Positions 52,366 to 60,810 of a stretch of DNA of 64,000 nucleotides are shown here, in pieces. The stretch comes from JBAXZR01 sp041670165 (GTDB taxonomy: Bacteria > Bacillota > Clostridia > Christensenellales > UBA1242): assembly GCA_041670165.1 (NCBI GenBank), contig JBAXZR010000002.1:1-64000 (forward strand). The letters run 5' to 3'. Position numbers and translations under genes: made by a program. How positions within the stretch are numbered: the stretch's first letter is position 1; each line of letters begins with the position of its first letter. The notes beneath the pieces are model-generated. The model ran no database searches, was not told the origin of the DNA, and saw nothing but the letters and a program-made list of their open reading frames with translations.

Positions 52366-52690
52366 TATTTTTTATGCTGATCTGAGCCCCGTTGTGGGAA
52401 GCGAACAAGGTGGGTTAAGACCTGTCTTGGTTCTTCAAAACAACATTGGAAATTTGCATAGTCCAACGGTTGTTGTTGCTGCCATAACAAGCCAAATATC
52501 TTCATCAACTCTTCCAACGCATGTCCTTTTGAAAACAACAGAATCTCCACTTACAAAAACAAGTGTTGTTCTTCTTGAGCAAATAAGAACCCTAGACAAA
52601 AAAAGGCTATTAACATTTGTTGGAAAATTGTCAGACAAAAAAATGCAAGAAATAGAAAATGCCATTTTAATATCGTTGGGATTTTTTTAA
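52337..52690 (+). CDS. mazF: MazF/EndoA-type toxin (PemK family endoribonuclease)
   Basis: About 117 aa. IQRGDIFYADLSPVVGSEQGGLRPVLVLQNNIGN, SPTVVVAAITSQ and TSVVLLEQIRTLDKKRL are near-identical in pattern to Bacillus EndoA, including the R and S/T active-site residues. It cleaves mRNA at short sequence sites. The start is uncertain: a TTG at 52337 has AGGAAGG 9 nt upstream, while a GTG at 52349 has none. It overlaps the antitoxin gene by about 29 nt. The neighbouring order acpS-antitoxin-mazF is that of Bacillus. Confidence 0.9.
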   Translation: MSGSVIQRGDIFYADLSPVVGSEQGGLRPVLVLQNNIGNLHSPTVVVAAITSQISSSTLPTHVLLKTTESPLTKTSVVLLEQIRTLDKKRLLTFVGKLSDKKMQEIENAILISLGFF

Positions 52691-53105
52691 ATATTGGGGT
52701 GGAACTATTATTGGGGTAGCACCAAAAAACTTACTCGGGTACGCAAAACTGATGTTTTTCTAACTCGCTATTTTTTTGTTACCCACTTAGCTCTCCTCCT
52801 GTATAAGTGTTAAAAAAGTAACGGCTGAACTGAATTAAGCCTGTTTTTGAACTCCATATTAAAGTTATAATATCTAATATTTAATTTTTCAATTTGTATA
52901 AGTATATTTTTCAGCTACATTTTAATTTTTTTTAAATAAAATATTACGGTTAAATAAAAAGCTTTTTTTGAAACTCCATTTTTAATAGTAAATATAGAAG
53001 AGTAAAGGAATATTATAAAAATAGTTTGTAAATAGTGATAAAAAAAAATGAAAAGGTAAAAAGGAAACTTTTATGTGAATTATTTTTAAATAAATTAATA
53101 TAATT
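52691..53105. other. Gene-free stretch with a less AT-rich core
   Basis: About 410 nt. The part at 52695-52850 is visibly richer in G and C than its surroundings, with repeated ATTGGGGT (twice within 25 nt), a CACTTA...TAAGTG pair and GTTAC...GTAAC ends; no gene or known RNA was recognised. The right half is AT-rich. Confidence 0.4.
52821..52998. repeat. Imperfect direct repeat pair, about 50 nt per unit
   Basis: Units near 52821-52872 and 52945-52998. Shared in order: ACGG, then AAGC, TTTTTTGA, ACTCCAT, TTAA and GT-A-A-TAT. About 124 nt apart. Whether they are decayed promoters or remnants of an element is unclear. Confidence 0.4.
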
Positions 53106-53107
53106 TT

Positions 53108-53133
53108 AAAAAAATTGGTTTAAACAACCAATT
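53108..53133 (-). terminator. Terminator of pnuC
   Basis: AATTGGTT / AACCAATT, 8 bp with a 5-nt loop; a T run follows on the minus strand. Confidence 0.75.
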
Positions 53134-53143
53134 CGTTTAATAA

Positions 53144-53941
53144 TTACATATTAATTTGTTCTTTGATTTGAATTGACTTAGTTTCCAAATTGATGCTTTC
53201 TGTTTCGTTTTTTTCAGCTTGTTTGCTTTTGATATAATTGTTCCATCTAATCAATCCATATGTTGTGTTTGTTAAGTAACCTAAAGTCAAAACGAGCATA
53301 ATCCATTGTCCTGATAGAATCCATAAAATAGCTTCAAAAATTGTGTAAAGATACCATGCCGTCCATTGTTCTCTATATCTAAAATAAATTAGCAATCCGT
53401 TTGCAATTCCAAATGCACTTGTTAAAGCATCAAGATATGTGTCTTCACCGCCTATAAATTGCAGTACATATCCAACAATTACAGCAAAAGCTCCTATTGC
53501 CAAAAGAATCAATATATCTTGCTTAAATGTAAATTTTCTTACTTTTGTAAGTTCAGTCTTGATTTCATCTTTGTTTTTTGTCCATTGAAAAAAGCTGATA
53601 AAATCAATTGGAATCCAGAATACAAGCGTAACACCTGCACTTGCATAATAGCCAAGTGATAAGCAAATGATTATTTCTGTTACTTCAACAAAAAAGAATG
53701 AAACCAAAAAATTCCACCTTGATTGTTTTGAAATCAAAAGCTCACATAACAGTCCAGCAACAAGAGCTATGAGAGAGCAAACAAGCAAAAGTGTTTTTCC
53801 TTCAACATCTTCATCTGGAATAACAAATGCAAGAGTTAATCCAACGGATAAAAGGCTGAAAAACCATATTTTTTCATAAGTCGTAAAAAACTGCCAAAGT
53901 TTTTTGAGTGAAAATTTCTTTTCATTTGTGTTTTCTTTCAT
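53144..53941 (-). CDS. pnuC: Nicotinamide riboside transporter PnuC
   Basis: 265 aa from ATG 53941 (GGGAG 7 nt upstream; the open frame reaches back to 53995 across the promoter). About 7 membrane segments. The last part YREQWTAWYLYTIFEAILWILSGQWIMLVLTLGYLTNTTYGLIRW carries the PnuC substrate-site residues (W-x-x-x-x, E-A, N-x-x-Y-G-x-x-x-W). It takes up nicotinamide riboside for NAD synthesis; no nadR or NAD riboswitch is seen. A charged C-terminal tail of about 30 aa follows. Confidence 0.88.
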   Translation of the reverse strand: MKENTNEKKFSLKKLWQFFTTYEKIWFFSLLSVGLTLAFVIPDEDVEGKTLLLVCSLIALVAGLLCELLISKQSRWNFLVSFFFVEVTEIIICLSLGYYASAGVTLVFWIPIDFISFFQWTKNKDEIKTELTKVRKFTFKQDILILLAIGAFAVIVGYVLQFIGGEDTYLDALTSAFGIANGLLIYFRYREQWTAWYLYTIFEAILWILSGQWIMLVLTLGYLTNTTYGLIRWNNYIKSKQAEKNETESINLETKSIQIKEQINM

Positions 53942-53967
53942 ATTATTTACTCCCAAAATCTTCAAAT

Positions 53968-53995
53968 GATATAATATATTATTCAAGTTAGTCAA
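53968..53995 (-). promoter_or_regulatory. Promoter of pnuC
   Basis: On the minus strand TTGACT (53995-53990), 16 bp, TATATC (53973-53968). Confidence 0.55.
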
Positions 53996-54223
53996 ATGAA
54001 ATAAGATAATTCATTAAAATATTAATAATTATTCGACATTTTATTAAAAATAATGTAAAAAAATTTGAAACAAATTGTTTAAACAAAAATTTTTCTTGTT
54101 AAGAAATAAAACACAATTTTTGATTATTAAACATTGTAAAGATAAAGAATATCAAAATAAAAATATATGATATTGAAAAAATGATATTTGTATGTTAAAA
54201 TAACAACAAACAAAGGAGAAAAT

Positions 54224-54808
54224 ATGGCAGATATATTTGAGACTTCAAACAGAGTTAAAACACAGGCTAAAAATGCTAAGGAAGAAATGCTTTTGTTAAG
54301 TGATGCAGTTTTGGCAAAACAAATTGTGGAAAAAGCAAAAATTGAAACGAAAGAAGATGTTTTTTTATACTTTTCAGCTTTGAATTTTTTGAATGCATTT
54401 GTTAAAAAGAATTATGCACCTCGTGAATTTAAGAAGAATTATTTCTTTAAAAATAGTGTTTCAAAATGTATTGATGCAATAATTAATAATAATTTGTGTG
54501 ATTGTATATTTTGTTATGGGGACAATGTTGTTATGGGTGAGGTTGCAAATCTTCAATTTTCTTTTCATAGAGCCAACATTTCCGATTTGATGAATAAAGA
54601 AAGAAATTCAAATGGTTCAAAATACCACTTTGATTATTGGAAAGGTATACGCCTTCAACCAATTGCAGGTTTTGTTTTTAAGGAAGCCATGAGTCTTCCA
54701 AATATATCAAAAGAGAATATGACTATTCTTGGTTCAAATAATTTTCAAACAGAAAATTCTAATGCAAAATTTAATAAACTTAATAAAAATAATTTTCGTG
54801 AATTTTAA
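54224..54808 (+). CDS. Unknown cytosolic protein
   Basis: 194 aa from ATG 54224 (AAAGGAG 7 nt upstream; the frame opens at 54188). Not recognised. The N-terminal half is helical; the C-terminal half has FHRANISDLM and GSKYHFDYWKGIRLQPIAG with many aromatic residues; the final 35 residues are Asn-rich. Cys-x-Cys (CDCIFC) occurs mid-protein. No signal peptide or membrane segment. It lies alone between pnuC and an RNHCP gene and ends at a strong terminator. Confidence 0.65.
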   Translation: MADIFETSNRVKTQAKNAKEEMLLLSDAVLAKQIVEKAKIETKEDVFLYFSALNFLNAFVKKNYAPREFKKNYFFKNSVSKCIDAIINNNLCDCIFCYGDNVVMGEVANLQFSFHRANISDLMNKERNSNGSKYHFDYWKGIRLQPIAGFVFKEAMSLPNISKENMTILGSNNFQTENSNAKFNKLNKNNFREF

Positions 54809-54854
54809 TTAAATTATACTTAAAAAGTTATTTGCTTAATAATGAATAAAGAAT

Positions 54855-54890
54855 AAAGACATGTTGAAATAAATCAATATGTCTTTTTGG
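54855..54890 (+). terminator. Terminator of the unknown gene
   Basis: A 13-bp stem AAAGACATGTTGA / TCAATATGTCTTT (one G-U) with a 6-nt loop and T5. Confidence 0.85.
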
Positions 54891-54907
54891 TAATAAATTA
54901 AAAAAAA

Positions 54908-55222
54908 TTATTTAGAATTGTTTTTAATTATTTGTAACATGGTTTCAACACTGTCATCTTTGGCAGATTTGTTCCTTTTTATTTCACCGCATTTTGTACA
55001 TTTGAAAGTGATTGTGTATCCACCTTTTTTGCACGGCTCAACTATAACTGCTTTCATAATTCCACTACAAGAATTTTCTCTATCACCTGGATTTATGTCA
55101 ACATGTTTGCTTGCCAAGCAAAAGGGGCAATGATTTCGTGAAGAATATCCGAGCGGTGGTACAACTTTTTTGCAATTTTCACATATAAAACCAGAATCAT
55201 TTTTTTTGAACTGTTGTTGCAT
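54908..55222 (-). CDS. RNHCP-domain zinc protein
   Basis: 104 aa from ATG 55222 (AAAGGA upstream). FICENCKKVVPPLGYSSRNHCPFCLASKHVDINPGDRENSCSG has the R-N-H-C-P motif and C-x2-C pairs that name the RNHCP family, and FKCTKCGEIKRNK gives a further C-x2-C. A small zinc-binding protein; function unknown, perhaps RNA related. It has a good promoter just upstream. Confidence 0.85.
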   Translation of the reverse strand: MQQQFKKNDSGFICENCKKVVPPLGYSSRNHCPFCLASKHVDINPGDRENSCSGIMKAVIVEPCKKGGYTITFKCTKCGEIKRNKSAKDDSVETMLQIIKNNSK

Positions 55223-55244
55223 TTTCTTTTTTCCTTTATATAAA

Positions 55245-55273
55245 ATTATATCACAAAAAAATTTGGGCAACAA
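55245..55273 (-). promoter_or_regulatory. Promoter of the RNHCP gene
   Basis: On the minus strand TTGTTG (55273-55268), 17 bp, TATAAT (55250-55245) with TGA in front. Confidence 0.7.
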
Positions 55274-55391
55274 TGAAAAATTTATGTTGTGTGGAAATTT
55301 GGATTCTTTTTCAATTTGGGCGAAATAATATTTTTTTGATTATGATTAAACAAAAAGCTACATTCCATTACTTTATTTTTAATTGTTATAT

Positions 55392-55420
55392 TTGACATTT
55401 TGCACTATAAGAGCTAATCT
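55392..55420 (+). promoter_or_regulatory. Promoter of yqeY and the phosphoesterase
   Basis: TTGACA (55392-55397), 17 bp, TAATCT (55415-55420). Confidence 0.65.
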
Positions 55421-55445
55421 TATAAGAGATAAAGGAGATTTTTAC

Positions 55446-55874
55446 ATGATTTTGGAAGAAATTAAAAAAGCCAATTTTGAGGCGTTAAAATCAAAAAATG
55501 AAAATGCTAGAGTGATTTTGGGTATGCTTGCTTCAAGAGCAAAAATGGCAGAGATTTCAAAAAGAGAAAAAAATGAACCTTTGACAGAAACAGACCTTGT
55601 TCAAATTTTGCAAAAGACGAGCAAGGAACTTTCTGAAGAAGCAGAGAACTATGCAAAAGCAAACAACAAAGATGAGCAAGCAAAAATTTTGCTTCAACAA
55701 AAAATTTGTGAAGGCTTTTTGCCAAAAATGATGACAGAACAAGAAATTTTTGCAATTATTTCAGCAATGGAAGACAAATCTGTTCCAACAGTTATGAAAC
55801 GCTTCAAATCAGAATTTGCAGGCAAATGTGACATGAGATTGGTTCAAGAAGCTTTGAAAAAGGTTAATGCATGA
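55446..55874 (+). CDS. yqeY: GatB/YqeY-domain protein
   Basis: 142 aa from ATG 55446 (AAAGGAG upstream; the open frame reaches back over the promoter). The helical YqeY domain is seen: MILEEIKKANFEALKSKN, LLQQKICEGFLPKMMTEQEI and a C-terminal GKCDMRLVQEALKK. Related to the tail domain of GatB; the role is unclear, possibly tRNA binding. It overlaps the next gene by ATGA. Confidence 0.88.
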   Translation: MILEEIKKANFEALKSKNENARVILGMLASRAKMAEISKREKNEPLTETDLVQILQKTSKELSEEAENYAKANNKDEQAKILLQQKICEGFLPKMMTEQEIFAIISAMEDKSVPTVMKRFKSEFAGKCDMRLVQEALKKVNA

Positions 55875-56566
55875 GTGTTTGGGCAATTAGTGATTTGCAC
55901 CTTTCGCTAAATTGCGAAAAGCCAATGAACATATTTGGTCAGGTGTGGGAAAACTATGTTGAAGAAATTCGTGATTCATGGCTGAAAAATGTTAAAGAAA
56001 ATGACATTGTTCTTATTTCTGGTGATATAAGTTGGGCAATGAAACTTGAAGACGCAAAAAAAGATCTTGAATACTTTTCTGATATGCCCGGTAAAAAAAT
56101 TATTTTGCGTGGCAATCATGATTATTGGTGGAAAAGTATTTCTGCTGTTAGATCCATTTTGCCACACAATTTTTTTGCAATTCAAAATGATGCCATTAAA
56201 ATTGATGACATTGTGTTTTTTGGAACAAGAGGTTGGACTGTAAGTGAAAGAGGGTCTTTGAAACCTGAAGATCAAAAGATTTTTGACCGTGAAACTATAA
56301 GGTTGACACTTGCAATTTCTGAAGCAAAAAAAATCATGACGGAAAATGATAAACTTGTTTGTCTTATGCATTATCCTCCTGTCAATTCCAAAAGGGAAGA
56401 CAGTCCTTTTTCTGATTTGATTGAAAAAAGTGGTGCAAAAATTGTTGTTTATGGACATTTGCATGGAAATGACTGTAGAAGTGAAAAAATATTTGAAAAA
56501 AATGGTGTTAAATATTTTCTTACTAGTTGTGATTTGATAAAAAATAATCTCGTAAATATTTTGTAA
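55871..56566 (+). CDS. Metallophosphoesterase
   Basis: 231 aa, calcineurin-like. All five metal motifs are present: SDLHLS (Asp8, His10), SGDISW, RGNHDYWW, LMHYPP and YGHLHG. The long variant GNHDYWWKS is typical of a YkuE/YmdB-like clostridial group. The substrate is unknown. Translation is coupled to yqeY. The C-terminus holds a short Cys-Asp-Leu run and ends without a visible strong terminator. Confidence 0.88.
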   Translation: MSVWAISDLHLSLNCEKPMNIFGQVWENYVEEIRDSWLKNVKENDIVLISGDISWAMKLEDAKKDLEYFSDMPGKKIILRGNHDYWWKSISAVRSILPHNFFAIQNDAIKIDDIVFFGTRGWTVSERGSLKPEDQKIFDRETIRLTLAISEAKKIMTENDKLVCLMHYPPVNSKREDSPFSDLIEKSGAKIVVYGHLHGNDCRSEKIFEKNGVKYFLTSCDLIKNNLVNIL

Positions 56567-56675
56567 AAATAACATATACTATATTTAGTTGCATTTTTTG
56601 TGTGCAATTATATTATTATTTAATGTATTAAGCTTAAAAAAATGGAAAAATCTTAAAAAATGTGGCTAATTTTAT

Positions 56676-56704
56676 TTGTTAAGTTTAAAACTTTATGATA
56701 AAAT
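56676..56704 (+). promoter_or_regulatory. Promoter of the CvpA-like gene
   Basis: TTGTTA (56676-56681), 17 bp, TAAAAT (56699-56704) with TGA in front. A leader of about 50 nt with RBS AAGGAG. Confidence 0.6.
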
Positions 56705-56759
56705 ATACTTAGAAATTCAGAATACAAAAAATGGTTTATTCTGAGAAGGAGAATAAAAT

Positions 56760-59552
56760 ATGCCAGCAGGTATTGAAACATATCTACCTTGGATAATTAA
56801 TGGTCTTTTTGTTCTAATTTTTTTATCAAGCATTTTGTTTGGTTTAAGAAGAGGAATATTTAAAGGCACACTAAGATTTTGCTTTGTTCTTGGAAGCTTC
56901 CTTGTCGCTTTTTTCTTCGCTGGAACAGTTTCACAAATGCTCATAGACTTTAATTTTTCATCAATTCCATTCATTCATAGTCTATCTCCAACTTTCACTT
57001 CAGTTTCAAATTTGATTATGGGTGGTATTTCCCAAATCGAAGGTGTTTCTGAACTCATGACTTCAAGTCCAACTTTTGCTTCTCTTGTAAGTCAATTTCC
57101 TTTGCTTGTAACTAACATTGTTGTGTTTTTGCTCATTTTCTACATCTTGAAATTTTTGACATGGTTCATCTATGCAATTGTTTCTTCAATTGTTGTAAAA
57201 AACAAGATGAGAAGAAGCAAGGAAATTCAAAAAGAACGAGAACTTGCTAATGGCATTGAAATCAATTATTACGATTCAAAAAAGCCAGAACGCACTGGAA
57301 GAGATAAGGGCATTGGTGCTCTTATTGGACTTGCACAAGGTTTTGTGCTTGCACTCGTATTCTTTTTGCCATTTAACGGAATTGTAAACACATATTTTGA
57401 TGTTAAAGAAGCAATTAGTCCTTCTCAAGTTGTTCTTGCTGAAGAAACTTCTTCAGAAGAATCACAATTTGATTTAACTGATTATATTCCTCAAGAATTA
57501 GATGACTTGTTTACTGTTTACAGATCTAGTGCAGCATCACAAACTTTTGGTTTCTTAAAAGTAGACAGACTTGTGTTTGACTATGTAAGTTCAATTAAAG
57601 TAGGTAATGAAAGAATTGTTCTCGCTCATGAAATCAAGGCTATTGCTAACACGGTTGGCGACATTAATTATTTTATGAACCTTGATCTTGATAATATTGA
57701 CTTGGAAACTTTTGATTTTACAAAACTTGAAGCAGTTGTTAGAAGCATTTTTGATTCAAAAGTTGTTTCAATGGTCGCTCCTGAACTCCTTGATGTTTAT
57801 GGAAACAAGTTTGCTTCAGAAGCAGCAACTGGTGATTTTACAATGGATGAAGCAAAACTATTTATTCCAATTGCTCTTTCTCAAATCACATCAGACACAC
57901 TTAAGTCAGACATTTTGGCAATTATTAGCACACTCAAAGAAGTTCAAACAGCAGGAATTTTTGGTGCTATTAAACAAGAAAATGTTGCTACTGCAGTTCT
58001 TAATTGCTTAACAACAACAAATGCAACAAGAATTTTCAATGCAATGCTCTCTTCTCAAACACTTAAACAAGCAATTGTGTTTGCTTTGAATGAAGCATAT
58101 GAAGAAGCTAATGGAGAATTTGAAATCACAATTACTGAGCTTAGTTATGACAATGTAAATTGGAGCAATGTTGCCTCATCAATTGGCTCATTTGTTGGCA
58201 ATATTGCATCAAATAATCTTGTTAGGGACATGATTTCAGGTGTTATTGACACAGAAAATACTCAACCTGAAATGTTCTTAGACGGAACTTATAAGCTTAA
58301 AGATATTGGTAAAATTTTGGATATTGCAAAAGCTAATCCACTTTTTGCTGATGCTCTTAACAAAATTCTTATGTCATTTGAAAATGATCCTGAAGTTTCA
58401 AAATATTTAGATGTTGCAACACTTGCTTCCTTAAATTATAGTTTTGAAACGGAATTTAATTTTATTGATCTCGCACTTGCTGACATTAATGCAATTAAAA
58501 ATGTTGAAAATGTAACTTTAATCAATCTTTTAATCAATGGCACAATAACTCCAGATGAAGCAATTGATTTATTAAATGCAAACATTATTTCAGTTAAATC
58601 AGCAATTAATAATCTTTTATCAATTTCAATTTTCCAAAATTCAGCTGACAAACTTTTTACAGAACTTACAACACTTGTTGCAACAAAACTTAATGTTCAA
58701 GGATCTGTTATTGATCTTACAAACATCAATTGGACAGATGAAAAAGCAGTTTTCACTGATGTTGTTGAAGATACTCTTTCAATCATTGATACAATAGGTA
58801 TAACAGCATTTACAGGCGAAAGTATTGATATTGCAACAATTAACCAATACCTTCCAGAAATTGGTGCAATATTAGATATTATGACAAATAGCAAACTTCT
58901 TTCAGGAGTTTATACTGCATTAACAAATTATCTTAGTTCAAATGAACAAATTCAAAATTTTGTAAATACTTCAGCAATTAACGAAGCTGGATTTAGTTGG
59001 GAAACTGAATTTACAGCAGTTAGTGAAGCACTTGATGTTCTTGTTGATAACAATCTTTTAGACAGTTTCTCAATTAGTAATATCAAAGATTCTCTTAAAA
59101 CACTTAGTACAGAAGATGTAAATACATTCATTGATGCAATTATCGATAGTAAGCTTCTTAGCGACATTGTTATTGATGCAATTAATGAAGTTATTCTTGC
59201 TATTAATCAATCTGAAAGTTTAACTATTCCAACAATCTCTTCTGAAAATCTTGTTCTTTCAGAGCATAGAGCAGAAATTAAGAGTGTTCTTGATAGTATG
59301 CTTCCAATTATTGATACAATTAGTGTTGACATTTCTATTGATACTATTGATGCAAATGCTTTTGGTGGAGCTCTTAATGCTCTTAGAGATAGCAATAATA
59401 ATAATGGACTTTTCTCAGGTCTTTACAATGGTCTTATTGATTTTATGAAAGCAGATGCAACATACGGAGCAGAATTTACACAAATGTATGATGCTATCGT
59501 AGACAAAACTACTATTAACTGGATTGATATAATCAATCAACTTAGAGCTTAA
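56760..59552 (+). CDS. CvpA-like membrane protein with long repeat region
   Basis: 930 aa. The first about 215 residues have four membrane segments (near 10-29, 36-54, 116-140, 190-212) with FGLRRGIFKGTLRF after the first, as in the CvpA family. The other about 700 residues are acidic, helical and repetitive: a core like N-S-K-L-L-S-x-(L/V)-x-x-x-L recurs near 332, 421, 526, 627, 710, 796 and 881, with a second motif around N/S-W-x-(N/T/E) between. Typical CvpA proteins are about 160-230 aa, so the long part is an addition, probably outside the cell. Its function is unknown. It ends at a strong terminator. Confidence 0.75.
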   Translation: MPAGIETYLPWIINGLFVLIFLSSILFGLRRGIFKGTLRFCFVLGSFLVAFFFAGTVSQMLIDFNFSSIPFIHSLSPTFTSVSNLIMGGISQIEGVSELMTSSPTFASLVSQFPLLVTNIVVFLLIFYILKFLTWFIYAIVSSIVVKNKMRRSKEIQKERELANGIEINYYDSKKPERTGRDKGIGALIGLAQGFVLALVFFLPFNGIVNTYFDVKEAISPSQVVLAEETSSEESQFDLTDYIPQELDDLFTVYRSSAASQTFGFLKVDRLVFDYVSSIKVGNERIVLAHEIKAIANTVGDINYFMNLDLDNIDLETFDFTKLEAVVRSIFDSKVVSMVAPELLDVYGNKFASEAATGDFTMDEAKLFIPIALSQITSDTLKSDILAIISTLKEVQTAGIFGAIKQENVATAVLNCLTTTNATRIFNAMLSSQTLKQAIVFALNEAYEEANGEFEITITELSYDNVNWSNVASSIGSFVGNIASNNLVRDMISGVIDTENTQPEMFLDGTYKLKDIGKILDIAKANPLFADALNKILMSFENDPEVSKYLDVATLASLNYSFETEFNFIDLALADINAIKNVENVTLINLLINGTITPDEAIDLLNANIISVKSAINNLLSISIFQNSADKLFTELTTLVATKLNVQGSVIDLTNINWTDEKAVFTDVVEDTLSIIDTIGITAFTGESIDIATINQYLPEIGAILDIMTNSKLLSGVYTALTNYLSSNEQIQNFVNTSAINEAGFSWETEFTAVSEALDVLVDNNLLDSFSISNIKDSLKTLSTEDVNTFIDAIIDSKLLSDIVIDAINEVILAINQSESLTIPTISSENLVLSEHRAEIKSVLDSMLPIIDTISVDISIDTIDANAFGGALNALRDSNNNNGLFSGLYNGLIDFMKADATYGAEFTQMYDAIVDKTTINWIDIINQLRA

Positions 59553-59565
59553 TTAAATTAAAACT

Positions 59566-59592
59566 AAAAACGCCAAATCTTGGCGTTTTTTC
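59566..59592 (+). terminator. Terminator of the CvpA-like gene
   Basis: AAAAACGCCAA / TTGGCGTTTTT, 11 bp with a 3-nt loop, ending in T6. Confidence 0.92.
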
Positions 59593-59607
59593 ATAATTTT
59601 TTTTTGT

Positions 59608-59705
59608 CTATAAAAATGTATAAAATGTATAAAATATAAAATATATAAAATATAAAAGTATTATAAAGTATATAAATAAGTATTATAAAAGATATAAAAT
59701 AATTA
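59608..59705. repeat. TATAAAA(T) low-complexity repeats
   Basis: About 100 nt of imperfect TATAAAAT/GTATAAAAT units (period 7-9), then looser TATTATAAA copies. Many match a -10 hexamer. It lies between the CvpA-gene terminator and the division cluster. Confidence 0.6.
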
Positions 59706-59849
59706 AAATAAAATTAGTAAGAATCAAATAATATATAGAATATTCTATAAACATAAAAGAAGATTAAAGTGCATATTTTTGGATTGCAGAAAATGACGAA
59801 AAAATGAATTATATTGATTTTTTTGTTAAAATGAAGTAATATAAAATAT

Positions 59850-60788
59850 ATGAGTATGCAATTTGAACATGTTCCAATTATGGCAAAAGAAATTCTTGAT
59901 TATCTTTCTCCAAAAGAAGGAGATGTTTTTCTTGATGGAACAATTGGTGGTGCAGGGCATTCAATTTTATTTGCAGAAAAAATTGGAAAGAATGGAAAAC
60001 TGATTGGAATTGATAAAGATGAAACTGCACTTGAAGTAAGTGGTGAAAGATTAGCTAAGTTTGAAAATGCTGTGCTTGTTCGTGATGATTTCAAAAACAT
60101 CAAACAAATTTTAGCTGATTTAAAAATAAAAAAATTGAATGGAGCACTTTTGGATTTGGGTGTTTCTTCTTACCAATTAGACACAGCAGAAAGGGGCTTT
60201 TCCTTTAGAAACGATGGTCCTCTTGACATGCGTATGGATAAAAGGCAAGAGTTTTCGGCATGGGAAGTTGTTAACACATTTACAAAAGAAAAGATTGCAA
60301 AAATAATTAAGGAGTATGGTGAAGAAGACTTTGCAAATCTAATTGCCTCCAGCATCGTTAAGCAAAGGGAAATTAGCCCAATAAATTCAACGATTGAACT
60401 TAAAAATGTTATTGAAAATTGTTTGCCCAAAAAAATTGTTTATAAAAGTGGTGGGTGCAGTAAAAAGACATTTCAAGCTATTAGAATTTTTGTTAATGGA
60501 GAACTTGAGAGTCTTTCTGAAGCAATTCAAGTAATAATTGATTCACTTGAAAAAGGTGGAAGATTTGCAATTTTAACATTTCATTCTTTAGAAGATAGAA
60601 TTGTAAAAAATGTTTTTAAAGATAATTCAACAGGTTGTATTTGCCCGCCTAAAACTCCAATTTGTATTTGTGGTCACAAAGCCAAGATTAAACTTGTTAA
60701 TAGAAAGCCTGATACTGCAGGAGAATTTGAAGTTCTTCAAAATTCAAGAAGCACATGTGCAAAATTAAGAGTTGTAGAAAAAATTTGA
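59850..60788 (+). CDS. rsmH: 16S rRNA (cytosine-1402-N4)-methyltransferase
   Basis: 312 aa. DGTIGGAGHS (SAM), LLDLGVSSYQLD, FRNDGPLDMRMD and ILTFHSLEDRIVKN are all family motifs. It methylates C1402 of 16S rRNA and opens the division and cell-wall cluster, as in most bacteria. mraZ, normally in front, is absent: the upstream 250 nt is repeats and A/T tracts. No Shine-Dalgarno is clear; a TGT-TAAAAT box lies 17 nt before the ATG. Confidence 0.95.
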   Translation: MSMQFEHVPIMAKEILDYLSPKEGDVFLDGTIGGAGHSILFAEKIGKNGKLIGIDKDETALEVSGERLAKFENAVLVRDDFKNIKQILADLKIKKLNGALLDLGVSSYQLDTAERGFSFRNDGPLDMRMDKRQEFSAWEVVNTFTKEKIAKIIKEYGEEDFANLIASSIVKQREISPINSTIELKNVIENCLPKKIVYKSGGCSKKTFQAIRIFVNGELESLSEAIQVIIDSLEKGGRFAILTFHSLEDRIVKNVFKDNSTGCICPPKTPICICGHKAKIKLVNRKPDTAGEFEVLQNSRSTCAKLRVVEKI

Positions 60789-60810
60789 ATTTTTAACGGA
60801 AAAGGAGCAT

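Noticed and set aside
52690..52760. T-box-like GGGGTGGAAC and GGGGTAGCACC
   Set aside because: The next ACC-GCG part and the antiterminator are missing, and no synthetase or amino-acid gene follows on this strand.
55976..56575. 199-aa open frame on the minus strand
   Set aside because: It lies fully antisense to the metallophosphoesterase with all its motifs, and has no RBS.
59608..59705. CRISPR array
   Set aside because: Units are 7-9 nt, A/T only, without spacers; no cas gene is in the window.
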